From: Diphasiastrum complanatum
Taxonomy: Eukaryota; Streptophyta; Lycopodiopsida; Lycopodiales; Lycopodiaceae
Direction of reading: 5' to 3'
Assembly: GCA_029204225.1 (NCBI GenBank)
Contig: CM055111.1
Location: forward strand, 8,940,864-9,004,863
Length of the DNA: 64,000 nt
The notes under the pieces were generated by a model. That model was given only the letters and a program-made list of their open reading frames with translations. It had not been told where the DNA came from and made no database searches. This document shows positions 23,420 through 34,556 of the stretch, piece by piece. A program made the position numbers and the translations under genes. The first letter of the stretch is position 1. Each line of letters begins with the position of its first letter.

Positions 23420-24211
23420 TGTAGTAATAGCCCTCCCGCCTATCAACAAGGGTTAGTTCACTGGATAGGCACCTAACTATGCATAGATGCTACTTTTAGT
23501 TAGTTCCCTACTTTTTATCTAACTCTACCTCCACTAACACTACTCACACTAACTCTACTTCCCTAAACTAACTTCATCATGATTGTTGGTGAAAGGGAAG
23601 GGTAGAATAGAAGAGAAAGACGGAGAAGAGAGAAAGAGAGATAGAGTTGAGGGGGAGGTTAGCTCAAAAGCTCAAGATGCATGCTAATGGAAAAACCATA
23701 ACTATTAAAACAAGAACATAGAAAAGGAAACAATTAGAAACACACAACAAAAGCATTAGCATGAGTGCTTAGCAAATGAGGATGCTTGGCTCTCCACATT
23801 GGTGGAGTTTCCTCCTTCTCATTAAGCATGGAAATAGAGTACAAATGTTGCTTTTTAATAAAATGGAGAAGGCCCTTGCCCCAAAATCCTATTGGCTAAT
23901 ATTTACATTGATCCTATCCATTCATCTTGGATCCAACTTGATCCAAGGGTCCACAAAAAGTACATTGAAATTCACAAAATTCATGTGAGTTCCAAATTGG
24001 ACCCAACTCTAAAAAAGTAATCTCAAAGTTTAAAATTGACTTTGGGCCGCAAGTTTTATTTTACTTACAAAGGTCCCAAGCCCATTATTTTATTTACAAC
24101 TTAGCTTGCGTGCTCATTGGGCCATGGGGTTATACACGTAGGATGTCATGCCCTCGCAACACATTTTACTAGACGATTTTATTTATTTACACTTCATCGG
24201 GAATACCCCCA
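23420..24211 (-). repeat. Ty3/gypsy-type 3' LTR (minus)
   Basis: About 790 bp, over 95 percent alike by eye to 27,191-27,984. In minus orientation it starts TGGGGGTATTCCCG and ends CA. Both copies contain an AG-rich stretch (GAAAGACGGAGAAGAGAGAAAGAG). The flanks of the pair do not show a clear target duplication, so the pair may have been rearranged. Confidence 0.8.
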
Positions 24212-25882
24212 TTTAGTTTCAATCCCCATTAAATACTCTAAGTCCCGAGTGTAAGTGGCTGTCGTGCAGACTATTGGACCATGAGAGTTGAAATATCTAT
24301 TAGCAAATATGGTGAGAGCCCTTCGGACATCTACATCCGTATTCCAACCATGCTCTGAATGGATTCTCGGCCAATTGAAATTTTGAATCATGATCTTGTA
24401 CATAGGAGTGCCGCATTCTGCCCAATTGGATCGTCGTGTGCATGGCAAGAAGTGCGCGTTCACCCGTAGTTGTTACGGACTTGTCATATAGGCCCCAATG
24501 GCCGTAGGGTCTCTTTCAAAAAGCTGTTGATGCCACTCTGGTTGTGGTTGGAGGGCGGGCAGTGCTTGCAACTCATTGTCTTTTATTGTCTGTGCAAAAA
24601 ATGATATTTGCCAGTCGCCTCTTGATGACTCGTGGGGATACTTTGCTAGAAATTCATTTATTTTCTCCTCCATGGACTTTGGTCTTCGGAAGGCTCGGCT
24701 GGCAGATATGGTGCGCGAACCTCTTGATGATGAGGCATGTCCTTCCTCTTGGCTTTGGCTCAGACCTGCGTCTTGGCCTTGGTCTCGCGTTTCAGCACCC
24801 GTATCTGCTGGTCTTTGGTCTTGGCCTTGACTGAACCCCCCTGCTACTTGCTGGCCTTGGTCATGGCTCATGCTCGTCTGTGCGGCATCAAAAACTGGTG
24901 GCGGTGGAATCACCATTGGGGTGGATTGGGTCTTCTTCTCCATGTACTACTGGCAAGCCTTGAGGGCTTGTTTGGCCTAGGCGAGCTCGTGAGTTGCGCT
25001 TGTCCGGTACTTGTCGAACTCTATCTGGTAGTTGTATAACATTTGGCTATATACCTGCACCTGACGCCTAAAGAGATTCATCTCTGCTTGAGAGAGCGAC
25101 CTTGAGTCTAGTGTAGGTTGAGCTAGCCAGGCGAGTTTTTCATTTTGTAAGGCTTTTACTTCCATCCTCGGGCGCGTATTCTCTGCTTCAAAAATTTGTA
25201 GTTGCACCTGGAGGGAGTCCTCTGTCAGCACTTTGGAGAGGCTTTGGATATATTGGTTGAGACCATTATCCTTCTGCTGCAACTTGGCAATCTCTCGGTG
25301 CCCTTCTTGTTCATGATGTTGAGCTAGAATAAGCTCTTGCTGCAGCTTTGTGAGTTTCGCTTGTAGTTGTGTGTTGCTTGTCACCAGGTGGAGTACCCTG
25401 CTGTCCAAAATGGCCTTGGCTGCTACCACCTCGAAGATGTATGTGCCCAGGGTTTGGTACGCCGTCGATAAGTCTGTTGGAACAGCCAGTATGCTGGCAC
25501 TGATAGGGGCTTGTGTGGTAGTGGCCCCAATGACTTGTGGAGCTCCGTTGTCGTTGTCTTAAATCAGGTTCTCAGGGGGCCTATTGTCATCTGGGGCGGT
25601 GGGATCTGTCCGATCTGGTGATGGTATGAAAACTGTCTAAACAAATGTGCCATCAGGCAATGGTTGGTCGCCCTCGATAACCTTTGGTGGCAAAACAGGT
25701 GGTGTGAGAGAAGCAGCAGTGAAAACAGGGGTGGGGACTATTTGTCCAAACGAGAGGATGGGAGGAACAGAGGGGAACTGAAGTGTGGTGTGGAGCACAA
25801 AAGACGAGGATGGAGCAGAAATGGTCTGATGTGGGAGTGAAAAGTTGATGACTTGCATCCATGCCAGAGTGTCCGGAGACAA
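24194..25882 (-). pseudogene. Accessory coiled-coil / Pro-rich ORF of a gypsy element
   Basis: On the minus strand, after the integrase end, a broken reading frame runs to the 3' LTR. In order it has a Pro/Ser-rich head (25,882-25,637, starting MSPDTLAWMQV), a stop, a clear coiled coil (25,429-24,977: SNTQLQAKLTKLQQELILAQ, REIAKLQQKDNG), a Gln/Gly/Ser-rich linker (24,943-24,700), and a compact region (MEEKINEFLAKYPHESSRGD, LFERDPTAIGAYM), then a last frame 24,463-24,194 ending ATYTRDLEYLMGIETKWGYS. The position after integrase is where env-like or extra ORFs sit in plant gypsy elements. No membrane segment is visible, so an envelope role is not supported. A similar layout occurs at 53.7-55.5 kb. 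Confidence 0.5.
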
Positions 25883-25899
25883 CTGAGAATCAGAGGGAT

Positions 25900-26660
25900 T
25901 TAACTGGAGAGGAGACTCAAAGAGGTCTGCGAGAGTTCAGAAGGTGATTTGACTACCCTACGAAGGTTCTGCGAGGGTTCAAACTGTCTACGAGGGTTCG
26001 ACTCTCGCAGGAGGTGATCTCTCACACAACATGTTCCTGTGCTTGAATTTTCAATATCAAACTATGTAAGCAGGCTAATTTCACTACTCTGATTCCATTT
26101 AGGCCCCTTGCGAAGGTTGGTATAATGATCTTGATTCTCTACTAAGGTTTTGAAGATTCAACTTCTGGGAACCCTTGCACACACCAAAAAATGATTATTT
26201 CTCTATCAAGAACTCTCGCAAAGATTTTTATGGATGCATCTGGGTCAGATCTAGTGATTTCCAAGTTTCAAGAGCTATCTCCCAGGGCATCTCCAAAAAT
26301 CATGAAAAAAGTGCTCTTTTAGAGTGTTTTCTGCCTAGATCTTGAGATTCTTTGATTTTTAAGTTTTGCAAACTGGTAATCTGTTGCATCCATGTTAGAT
26401 CTGACTATTGGTGATTCTCTGAAAGTTTTGATAGATATATTTGGTAGCTGATCCATCAGTTTTGGGTGAAATTTGCCCTTAAACTACCATAGTTACGAAG
26501 ATCGAGGTCTTTGATCTGCAATTTTGAGGGACTTATTGGCATAATCTGGCTGAATCTTGATGGATCTAGCTTGATTGGGCTTGTTCTTCCTAGATCTAGT
26601 TGTGATGGCCTAGCATAATAGCTTTTCGTCACATGCGACCACCAACCTGGATCTACTTCA
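25900..26660. other. Spacer between integrase and accessory ORF
   Basis: Stops in all frames. From 25,920 to 26,230 it holds repeated phrases such as CTACGAAGGTT, TGCGAGGGTTC and GACTCTCGCAG, like those in the repeat-rich LTR at 13.4-14.2 kb. Confidence 0.4.
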
Positions 26661-26669
26661 CTGCGGTGG

Positions 26670-27190
26670 CTAGTACTTGTGCAACCGGCTATCGTTGATG
26701 GGTGTGTCAAACGGTGTCCCATCTAGCTTTTCCAGATTCATGGCTCCATGATTAAGAATTTCCTTGATTTGATAAGGACCTTTGTCTGTGAATTTTAATT
26801 TTCCCTTGATCGCCTTGGTTTTATACATCACGACCATATCTCCGAAACGAAGATCCTTCTTTTGTAACATGCGATTGTGCCATGCTTTGCATCTTTTCTT
26901 TTCAGCTGTCATTGCATGCACAGCTAGTAAGCATGTTTCACAAAGTTTATGCAGAGCTTCATGGCGTAGTTGTAGAGATTTGGATTCATTAAAGCGTTGC
27001 GTTGTGGCAATCCTTAATGAAGGGACTAAAAACTCCACTAGCATTACAGCATCCTAACCATACACCAATTGGAAAGGTATTTGATTAGTGTTTCCCTTAT
27101 ATGTTGTCCTGAATGCCCACAGAGCAGCATGCAACTTATGTTTTCAATCTGATCTACTAGCTTCAACTGTTTTCGTGAGCATGCTACACA
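26670..27190 (-). pseudogene. Ty3/gypsy integrase C-terminal part
   Basis: The minus strand reads MLTKTVEASRSD, stop, KHKLHAALWAFRTTYKGNTN, QIPFQLVYG, stop, then LVEFLVPSLRIATTQRFNES and, near the end, RFGDMVVMYKTKAIKGKLKF and GPYQIKEILNHGA. This is the end of the integrase core ('W...L..ALWAYRTT.K..TG.TPF.LVYG...V.P.E') plus the C-terminal 'GD.V......KGKL...W.GPY.I' module. The frame begins directly at the LTR at 27,191: gag, protease, RT and the catalytic DDE part are missing. Confidence 0.85.
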
Positions 27191-27984
27191 TGATCTTAAG
27201 CCCTCTTGCCTGTCAACAAGGGTTAGTTCACTGGATAGGCACCTAACTATGCATAGATGCTACTTTTAGTTAGTTCCCTACTTTTTATCCAACTCTACCT
27301 CCACTAACGCTATTCACACTAACTCTACTTCCCTAAACTAACTTCATCATGATTGTTGGTGAAAGGGAAGGGTAGAATAGAAGAGAAAGACGGAGAAGAG
27401 AGAAAGAGAGAGATACAGTTGAGGGGGAGGTTAGCTCAAAAGCTCAAGATGCATGCTAATGGAAAAACCATAACTATTAAAACAAGAACATAGAAAAGAA
27501 AACAATTAGAAACACACAACAAAAGCATTAGCATGAGTGCTTAGCAAATGAGGATGCTTGGCTCTCCACATTGGTAGGGTTTCCTCCTCCTCATTAAGCA
27601 TGGAAATAGAGTACAAATGGTGCCTTTTTATAAAATCAGGAAGGCCCTTGCCCCAAAATCCTATTGGCTAATATTTACATTGATCCTATCCATTCATCTT
27701 GGACCCAACTTGATCCAAGGGTCTACCAAAAGTACATTGAAATTCACAAGATTCATGTGAGTTCCAAATTGGACCCAACTCTAAAAAAGTATTCTCTAGG
27801 TTTAAAATTGACTTTGGGCCTCAAGTTTTATCTTACTTACAAAGGTCCCAAGCCTATTACTTTATTTACAACTTAGCTTGTGTGCTCACTGGGCCATGGG
27901 CTTATACGCGTAGGATGCCATGCCCTCGCAACACATTTTATTGGATGAATTTTATTTATTTACACTTCGTCGGGAATACCCCCA
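27191..27984 (-). repeat. Ty3/gypsy-type LTR, second copy (minus)
   Basis: Pair of 23,420-24,211. In minus orientation it starts TGGGGGTATTCCCGACGAAG at 27,984. Integrase coding sequence, not a primer site, touches its inner end, so an internal deletion or a separate insertion must be assumed. Confidence 0.8.
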
Positions 27985-29415
27985 ACAAAAGTTTATCTTT
28001 CATGAAATCAACTTTTTTAAAGGCATTTAGTAAAATTTCTCTCTCTTTAATGAAGATATCTTGTTTGTTACAGTAATACATTGCAGAAATAACTTGGGAA
28101 ATAATAATCTTGTATGAGTTGTAGACTGGTCTATTAGAGGCCAGATGTATATATTGTAAAAAAAGAAAAGGTAATTCTTTTGTTTTATCAAAATTGTTGG
28201 AAAGAGATGTGTAAAAGATAGGTAAAAAAGAATTGAATACAAATAATTCAAATGACAAGAAAAAGAACTTATCATGCGCAGCGGAATAAACTATCTTCCT
28301 CTTTCTTCATGCCATACTATGCCTATCAATTTCAAACCAAACAATAGTGATAAAAATCACGTTCGATCTTATAGTAACTAACTTTGAAATCATTAGTACT
28401 ACAGTGATTATGTAGCCAAACATTAAAGCATTGGATTATCAGACAAATAATCAATCACAAAGAATTATAGAAACACATATATTCTGAGACAAAATTGAAC
28501 GCAATAAAAAATAGTATTGATTCAGTATGAAATAAAACAGAAGTAAATGATTATAACAAGTTTGCAGATCGAAGCCGCGTACTGTAAGCTATTTCTAAAC
28601 GACTAAGTCTGAATTAAGTGCAACTATTGATAAGCAATAAGTGCAATAGCAATCTCTAATCAACTCTAAAGAACTGAGCTAGAATGCTCAAGAGTGTTCA
28701 AGCTCGCAGGCTTGAGAGAGAGCTAACTATTCAATACTTGATCTCTTTTGAATTGAGAGTTCTGATCATGTTGATATAGGAATATGAACAACTATTTATA
28801 CTAAGCAATTAGGTCGTCAAATGCGGCTGCCAGTTGGCTAGAGTCTGCTGACATTCATCCAGTTCTTCTCAGAAGTTGCTTGCTGATATTTGGCCATAAA
28901 CAGTTTGTCTATAGTGGTCGTAAACAGTCTGTCTGCATAAATAAACATGAATGTCACTCTGTAGAAATGAACGTAAACTGTCATCAGGGAAAAGCGAAAA
29001 TGCCAAAGTGAGAGAAAATCTTGAAGGGCAAAAAATGAGAAGGTCTTCAGTCAAGTCATTTTCTTAATTTTTAGGGCACTTTGAAAATGCAAAAAATGCG
29101 ACACTGCATTTTTACTCAAAATTTCTGACAAGTGAAAAATGCAAAAAACGTGACACTGCATTTTTACTTGCAATTTTTTATAGTGTCACTTTAAGAGAAA
29201 ATTGACTGTAGCAAAAAGACGAAAATGTTGGATTTTGTAGTGGAAGAAAATTTCTGAAATTGTTGTCAAACTCCGTGTATTTCTATAGACTGTGTAAAAA
29301 CACTTGTAATTTTGCAGACTGTGTAAAACACGGGAGAATATGCAGAACTGGATAAACAGTTGGATGAAGATTAAAAACCGATTAGTGAATTAGTAGGAAG
29401 GAGAATAATCAACGC
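27985..29415 (-). repeat. Probable copia 3' LTR (minus)
   Basis: The minus strand shows the purine tract AAGGGGGAGCG (29,408-29,418) just after the RNase H remnant. The following sequence down to the gypsy LTR has no coding content but has several short direct repeats (GCAAAAAATGCGACACTGCATTTTTACT near 29,088 and 29,140). The far end is not defined, so the length (about 1.4 kb) is an upper limit. Confidence 0.5.
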
Positions 29416-30370
29416 TCCCCCTTAATCTAAATCCATGAATGCCTTGACCTTTAAACTTAGTTCTGCACAGAAGCTTAATGCTTTAGTAAAAATATTTGTT
29501 GTCATAACAATACTACAATCTGACCTCTTTGTCGAGAACTTTGCTTCTGACATGGTGATACTTCAATTCATGATTTTTTTATTGTCTCCAAACAGATGCA
29601 ATTGATGATACCGACATAGTCAGAAATGACGAGAAGAAATGCAATGAAGAATTTTTGAAGGACAGGATCCCTCTGTGGGTAGCTGTAGCAAGCTATGTGG
29701 CTCTTGCTGCCATCTCCACTGGCGTCATCCCACAAATCTTCTAATCTTTGAAGAGGTATTTTGTATTGGTCTGCTACATTCTGGCTCCCGTTCTCCTTTC
29801 AGTAGATATTACTTCCGTTGTTGCTCATTTTAGCTCACTAAATATTATCTATTGTTCATAAAATTAATATCAGATCTATGAAAGTTTCTCAACCAAATTG
29901 CTTTCTTTGTAGCTTGTGAGGCTACAATATACTCTGATTCTATAGAAGATAGAGCTACCAAAGATTACTTGCGATTGTTCTAGGAAATTGGACCATTGTT
30001 GAGGAAGAATGTAAATTTGAAAGTGGATTTACGAGTGTCTAATCTCTAGTCCAACTTGCATCTGTAAAACCAATGAATAAATTGATTTTGTCATTGGCGA
30101 CTGCTCCATAACAAATGCAAAAGTCCATAGTAGCTCAAAGATATCTCATGACTCTGATAAGAGCCTTCCAATGTGTTACACCAGGGTTTGCCATCTACTA
30201 GCTTAAAGAGATGATTGCAAAAGCTATCGCTGGCCTGGTACAAATCATTGCGTACATAAGAGTTCCTATAATAGAATGGTAAGGATACTCACGCATCTGC
30301 TCCTTCTCTCGAATTGTTTGAGGACACTGGTCCTTTGACAATTTGAGACCTGGTTCCATTGGTGAGAGAG
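29416..30370 (-). pseudogene. Copia RT end and RNase H remnant
   Basis: On the minus strand: YPYHSIIGTLMYAMICTRPA followed by IAFAI (30,290-30,200; compare 'Y...VGSLMYAM..TRPDI..A'), then INLFIGFTDASWTRD (about 30,090-30,040; compare 'GY.DADW..D') and LSSIESEYIVAS (about 29,950; compare 'LS..EAEY.A.'). Several frameshifts and stops. It ends at the purine tract near 29,410. The conserved order of three motifs makes the assignment secure, but it is non-functional. Confidence 0.75.
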
Positions 30371-30380
30371 CTAACTTGCA

Positions 30381-30647
30381 ATGGAGCCTAAATTACATCA
30401 CGCAGGAACTACTTCTCCTACAAGATGATATACCTTCAGCCTTCATATTCATTTCAAATGGTAAACTCGTAAGTAACTGTAAACACTCTATTCTTTATGT
30501 ATAGTTTTTTTCAAAAATTTATCGTATAATCTTTATCCTAAATGTAACATACTTTGTGTTGAATTTATGCAGATATGTAAAAGACATGAGCTCGAGATCA
30601 AATGTAGAGATATTGGTGAAACTATCCAACTGATGGAAGAACACTGA
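30381..30647 (+). pseudogene. 3' end of unknown gene A, copy 1
   Basis: One exon ends at 30,468 before a GTAAGT donor and reads NYITQELLLLQDDIPSAFIF then ISNGKL. The next exon, 30,573-30,647 after a TGCAG acceptor, reads ICKRHELEIKCRDIGETIQL then MEEH and a TGA. Both exons and the intron between them are conserved in copy 2 on the minus strand at about 38,080-37,801, which shows that these were real coding exons. The family is not recognised. Upstream exons are missing here because a copia remnant ends at 30,370. Confidence 0.6.
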
Positions 30648-30929
30648 GATTTACTATTTGAAAATACATGTCCATCATCGTTATTGAATATGAAAACAAG
30701 AATCTTGTTTTTTTTATCAATCTAGAAGATTGCAATCCAGTATTGTACTATGGACACAGCTTGATTATAAGAATGATATCAATAAAAATCCCATAAATGG
30801 GCTGTTTACATGTAAGATTGTATCTCCTTTTTTGGATGGTAACATATACATGTTTACATTTGAAATCCTATTCAGTAAGTTTATCTTTATTTTCTATATC
30901 AGTATCAGGAGCTGTCAAGGCAACAGTCT

Positions 30930-31366
30930 CTTATCCTGTAATTTTGCCTTCCTCTATATTAGCAAGGATTCTATGCCTCTTTGATCGTATATAATAAAAT
31001 CTGCATCCTGAGCAACCTTAAGGCTGTTAAGGGAGGAGCAGCATTCTTTTTCATGCCCTCAAGCTCTGGCACAAAATTCACACCATTCTGTACAAAAGTT
31101 TTGACCAACTCTTGCCGCAATCTATACACTTCGTCAGGATTGTACAGGTCAAGAGTGAACTATCATGACAAACCAGGTGAATGAGCAAATTAGTAACAAT
31201 GACACTAAATAGATAATAATTAGAATGAAAAGAACAACAAATGAGCAAAATATTACCTTGTCAATATCGACATCGACTTGTAGATTGTACCACTCAAAAA
31301 AGAGCTTTGTATTATACAGGACAAACCATGCACAACTAAAAGCATCCTTTTGTTGTATAGGGAGGC
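30930..31366 (-). pseudogene. C48/Ulp1-like protease C-terminal exons, copy 1
   Basis: On the minus strand, the exon from about 31,366 to 31,256 reads LPIQQKDAFSCAWFVLYNTK, which contains the Gln and Cys of the C48 active site ('Q....DCG.F.L'). It ends before a GTAAT donor. The next exon (from about 31,185) reads FTLDLYNPDEV...LVKTFVQNGV and continues with frameshifts to about 30,930 (QDADFIIYDQRGIESL). It is the paralogue of 37,049-37,606. The His-containing exon and the H3-like N-terminus are not present upstream; instead a copia gag scrap lies at 31,455. Confidence 0.75.
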
Positions 31367-31454
31367 TGCAGATATTGAATGGAAATTATAACATCAAATC
31401 CATCAAGGATCATGTTTTTGAAGTCAAAATCGAATAGTTCTTGAATGGTGGGAG

Positions 31455-31535
31455 CACATTCAATCCTATATGACCAGAATAAAGGCAATAAAGAATGAAT
31501 TGCATTCCATAGGCGACTCCATTAGAGAAAATATG
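31455..31535 (+). pseudogene. Short copia gag scrap
   Basis: GAGCACATTCAATCCTATAT... through CATTCCATAGGCGACTCC translates to HIQSYMTRIKAIKNELHSIG, closely matching codons of the gag at 42,393-42,455 (HIQTYMTRIKTMRDELHSIG). About 70-80 bp only, joined directly to inverted-repeat arm A. Confidence 0.8.
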
Positions 31536-32100
31536 GGCCCAAAGAAGGCCCTATAAGAAATGCCATGTAGGAGAAAGAAAAATAACTATAAAGTAATTAT
31601 AACATCATTTTCTAACTTCTTTACGCATCTGCCTGCACTACTTTCCATGTAAATGAATGCACCTTAGTTTAGTCACATCAAACTTCACTGGTGTTTAACC
31701 ACAGTTAAAATAGAATTTTTCAAAATGCTGAAATATTCCCTCCCAATAGTTGGAAACACTCAAAAATTTGAATTAGGAGTGACATTTCTGAAAAAAGCCT
31801 ACGCCATCTCTATCTCCAGTAGAGTCGTTAGCGCCATCTCCAGCTTTGTTATTGTCATTGTGTTGTTTATTACTATACTACTGTACTAATGACAAAGCTT
31901 TATCATCTTCATGTGGATCTATCACCAGAATATGCTTCGCTCAGGACGAGAAATTCAAAGCAACTCAAATTGTCAACTTCTGATATGGTCCGATACAGGG
32001 AAGTCAGCTAATAATCTATATGTGTCATGGTGAAAATGGTCTTTTGGGTTACTGTGAGAATTTGATGCTCTATGGGAATGCACATTCAATGCAAAGAATA
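31536..32100. other. No gene recognised
   Basis: AT-rich sequence without a recognisable frame, between the gag scrap and the first exon of the DDE transposase-like gene. It could hold that gene's promoter, but no clear TATA box is seen. Confidence 0.35.
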
Positions 32101-32102
32101 CA

Positions 32103-34420
32103 TTGTTTGGAGGAGGAATAAGGAAAATATCAAAGGAGTGCAAAGAAAAATCTACAAAGATGAAAACTTGTTTGGATGAAAATGAGATGCTCAAGGAGGA
32201 GATCCAAAGGTTGAAATCTTCTTTGCATCATTATACAATTAGTAATGATGAGATAAAAATTGCATTTCAATCCATGCGTATCTCATATTTGTCTCTTGTT
32301 GAAGATATGGATGTGCTCAACAAAAAGGTCCGAAGCAACAAGAGGAAAAGACTGGTAAACAAGGATATATGTGATCTATCATCCATAGGAGGTCATAGAA
32401 AAAGACGAATCCGTGCATTCAAGTAAGTTATAGCTTATTTGGTACTGACAATTGCTTGAGCTTTTTGATTTATTCATAATCACTGATTTTGTTATTTATT
32501 CATTTAAGCTTTCTGTTGATTTGCTTATTACATATTGTTGTGAATACTATGAGTGTCCTAATTTCTACTGACATTTTCATGAACATTATATTTGCAATGC
32601 AGATCACCGATAAGATTTCAATTGGAAATTCACTAGGCTCTATCTTGACTTCTAAATCTATGAAATCAATGTTAAATAATAACAAAATGAAAAAGATTAA
32701 GGTTTCAGTTACTGATAGCATTATGGATTAAGTTGGAAAAATATTAGACACTACATTGCTTCAGGGGGCATGTGACTTTTCTAGCATCAGTAGAGAAGCA
32801 TATGCAACAATGTTTAAGATGATAAATGAGGCATTTGCACAGGTAAATATTAAAAAGTTTCCAATCCCACGACCATTTCATCTTTAAAAAAAAAAGACAT
32901 GTTAAACCATGGTATGCAAACAATAGTTGGTAATCCATCTCATATCAATGAAGTATATTGCTCGAAAGGAGAAAGTCTAGCATATAACAATTCCAACAAT
33001 TTATTTATTGACATTAATCAGTTATTAACATTCATCATAATTTTTTACAGTATTACAAATGAGAATGTCAATAACAAGTTGATAGTTGTTCTCAAGTTAC
33101 ATGAGTCTGAAATTATAAAAGGACAAAAAATGGAAAGAGTCAATCTCACGATCATGAATGGAGCACTTTCAAATTCAAAAGACTCAAAAGGCCTCAATTT
33201 CAGTATTAATCAGAAAATGATATTTGGTGGTTGGCAGCATTTCAGGTATAGCAGTTCCTTTGCATAATAAATAAGGATAATCATTTGAATATAGATTTCA
33301 TATCTAAAATCTTCTCTGTGTTAATATTATGAGGCTAATCACATTTTTGTATTCTCTTATAGGTGCTGAAAGAGAACCATAACATTTTCTCATGGATATA
33401 TAATAGAACATCATATCCGACCACCATAAAAAATCACATGGAGGGAGTTCCACTCAATATTCTTGGAATTGGCACTTTCAACATTGAATGGCATTTAGCG
33501 GGAGATCTGAGGACATTAAAATGTATGTTCAATGTATCTCATGGCGCTAACTCTAGACACCCCTGTTTGTACTGCACCTGTACTATCGATTCCTCTACGA
33601 AATGTTCATATCTGTACATTGCATGCGAAGGTGCATATTATAGAAAAAATAATATATCTTCACATCTTGTTTGCATGGGATTCCGAGCCAGAGGCCTCTG
33701 CGAAAGAAGCTATTTCCAGATTAGAGGATGTGTTGTCCAAAGCAGGCTTACATAACGGCCACATTAAAATAAAAAGAGATGACAAGTTATCAGGTAAAAC
33801 AGGAAATATTCCATGCAAGCTGAGCATTAGAGGATCTAAAGCTCGAAGATTTTTATCAAATTATTCTGGAAAACAACCTAAGGTTCAATACACGGTTTGG
33901 AAAGAAATTATTGCAGCAACTCAAGATTTCAAAGAAAAAGATTCTACTCGTTTACACAAAGTAGAAGTTTGGAAAAAGTTAGACAACATGGTGAAATTCT
34001 TGAGAAAAGATAAATTTTCAAATACTGATGTTCAAATGATACAGAAAACAACCAATGAATTTGTGGATGCAGTTCAGAGTGCATGGGGTGTTGATCTTAT
34101 AACACATTATATAGTAAGATTTCAGTGTAACACTATTATCGACAAATATGTGCAATTAATTTAGATACTTTTGGTACTGATTTATATTTTGTTTCTATGA
34201 CATGCAACACATATTATGGCATCATGCGACATTCTTTGCAAGAAATAGTGGAAGTCTTAGCATATGGTCATCGCAAGGAATGGAAAAATCTCATTCGCAA
34301 GAGCGGCATTTCATAAAAGTACACAACATGGCGGGACTAGCACAAAAAACAACTATATACTGCAATTTTTTCAATGGTTTTACAGAAGAATCCAAATTCG
34401 TTATAATACAAAATTGACGA
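32103..34420 (+). pseudogene. DDE-type transposase, uncharacterised family, multi-exon
   Basis: Order on the plus strand: a basic coiled coil (32,103-32,424: ENEMLKEEIQRLKSSLHHYT, ending before GTAAGT), an exon near 32,603-32,730 (ISIGNSLGSILTSKSMKSML), a Ser-rich exon near 32,770-32,840, a frame near 33,057-33,246 (NNKLIVVLKLHESEIIKGQK, GGWQHF) ending before GTATAG, and a frame at 33,363 (LKENHNIFSWIYNRTS, WHLAGDLRTLKCMFNVSHGA, HPCLYCTC). After frameshifts the gene continues in the frame ending 34,164 (VWKEIIAATQDF), then SIWSSQGMEKSH at 34,256 and FHKSTQHGG at 34,310. 'GDL..L......S..HPC.YC' followed much later by 'QG.EKSH' is a layout I know from uncharacterised plant and animal transposon proteins, where D and E would be catalytic. 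Decayed by at least two frameshifts. Confidence 0.55.
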
Positions 34421-34556
34421 AAAATTTCAAAAAACATGCAAATTTATACAAGCCAGTAGGCTATAGACACACAATAAAATTTTGTATATTTACAAAGTAC
34501 AATTCAGCAGTATCTAATCTGCTTCCGATATTTTTTCCAATGAAAGTTGCAACTTA

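Larger units (their letters stand above)
30381..31440. repeat. Inverted-repeat arm A (partner 36,985-38,090)
   Basis: Read forward, this arm matches the reverse complement of 36,985-38,090 at roughly 75-80 percent: for example GTAAAAGACATGAGCTCGAG at 30,577 against its complement near 37,852, and AGTTGTGCATGGTTTGTC on the minus strand near 31,335 against 37,073. It includes the 3' end of a plus-strand gene and the last two exons of a minus-strand Ulp1-like gene, with the convergent gap between them. Confidence 0.85.

Noticed and set aside
24544-25039. Hydrophobic plus-strand ORFs (Leu/Val/Ala-rich) that look like membrane proteins
   Set aside because: They are complements of the Gln/Glu-rich coiled-coil frame on the minus strand, which has the coherent coding pattern.
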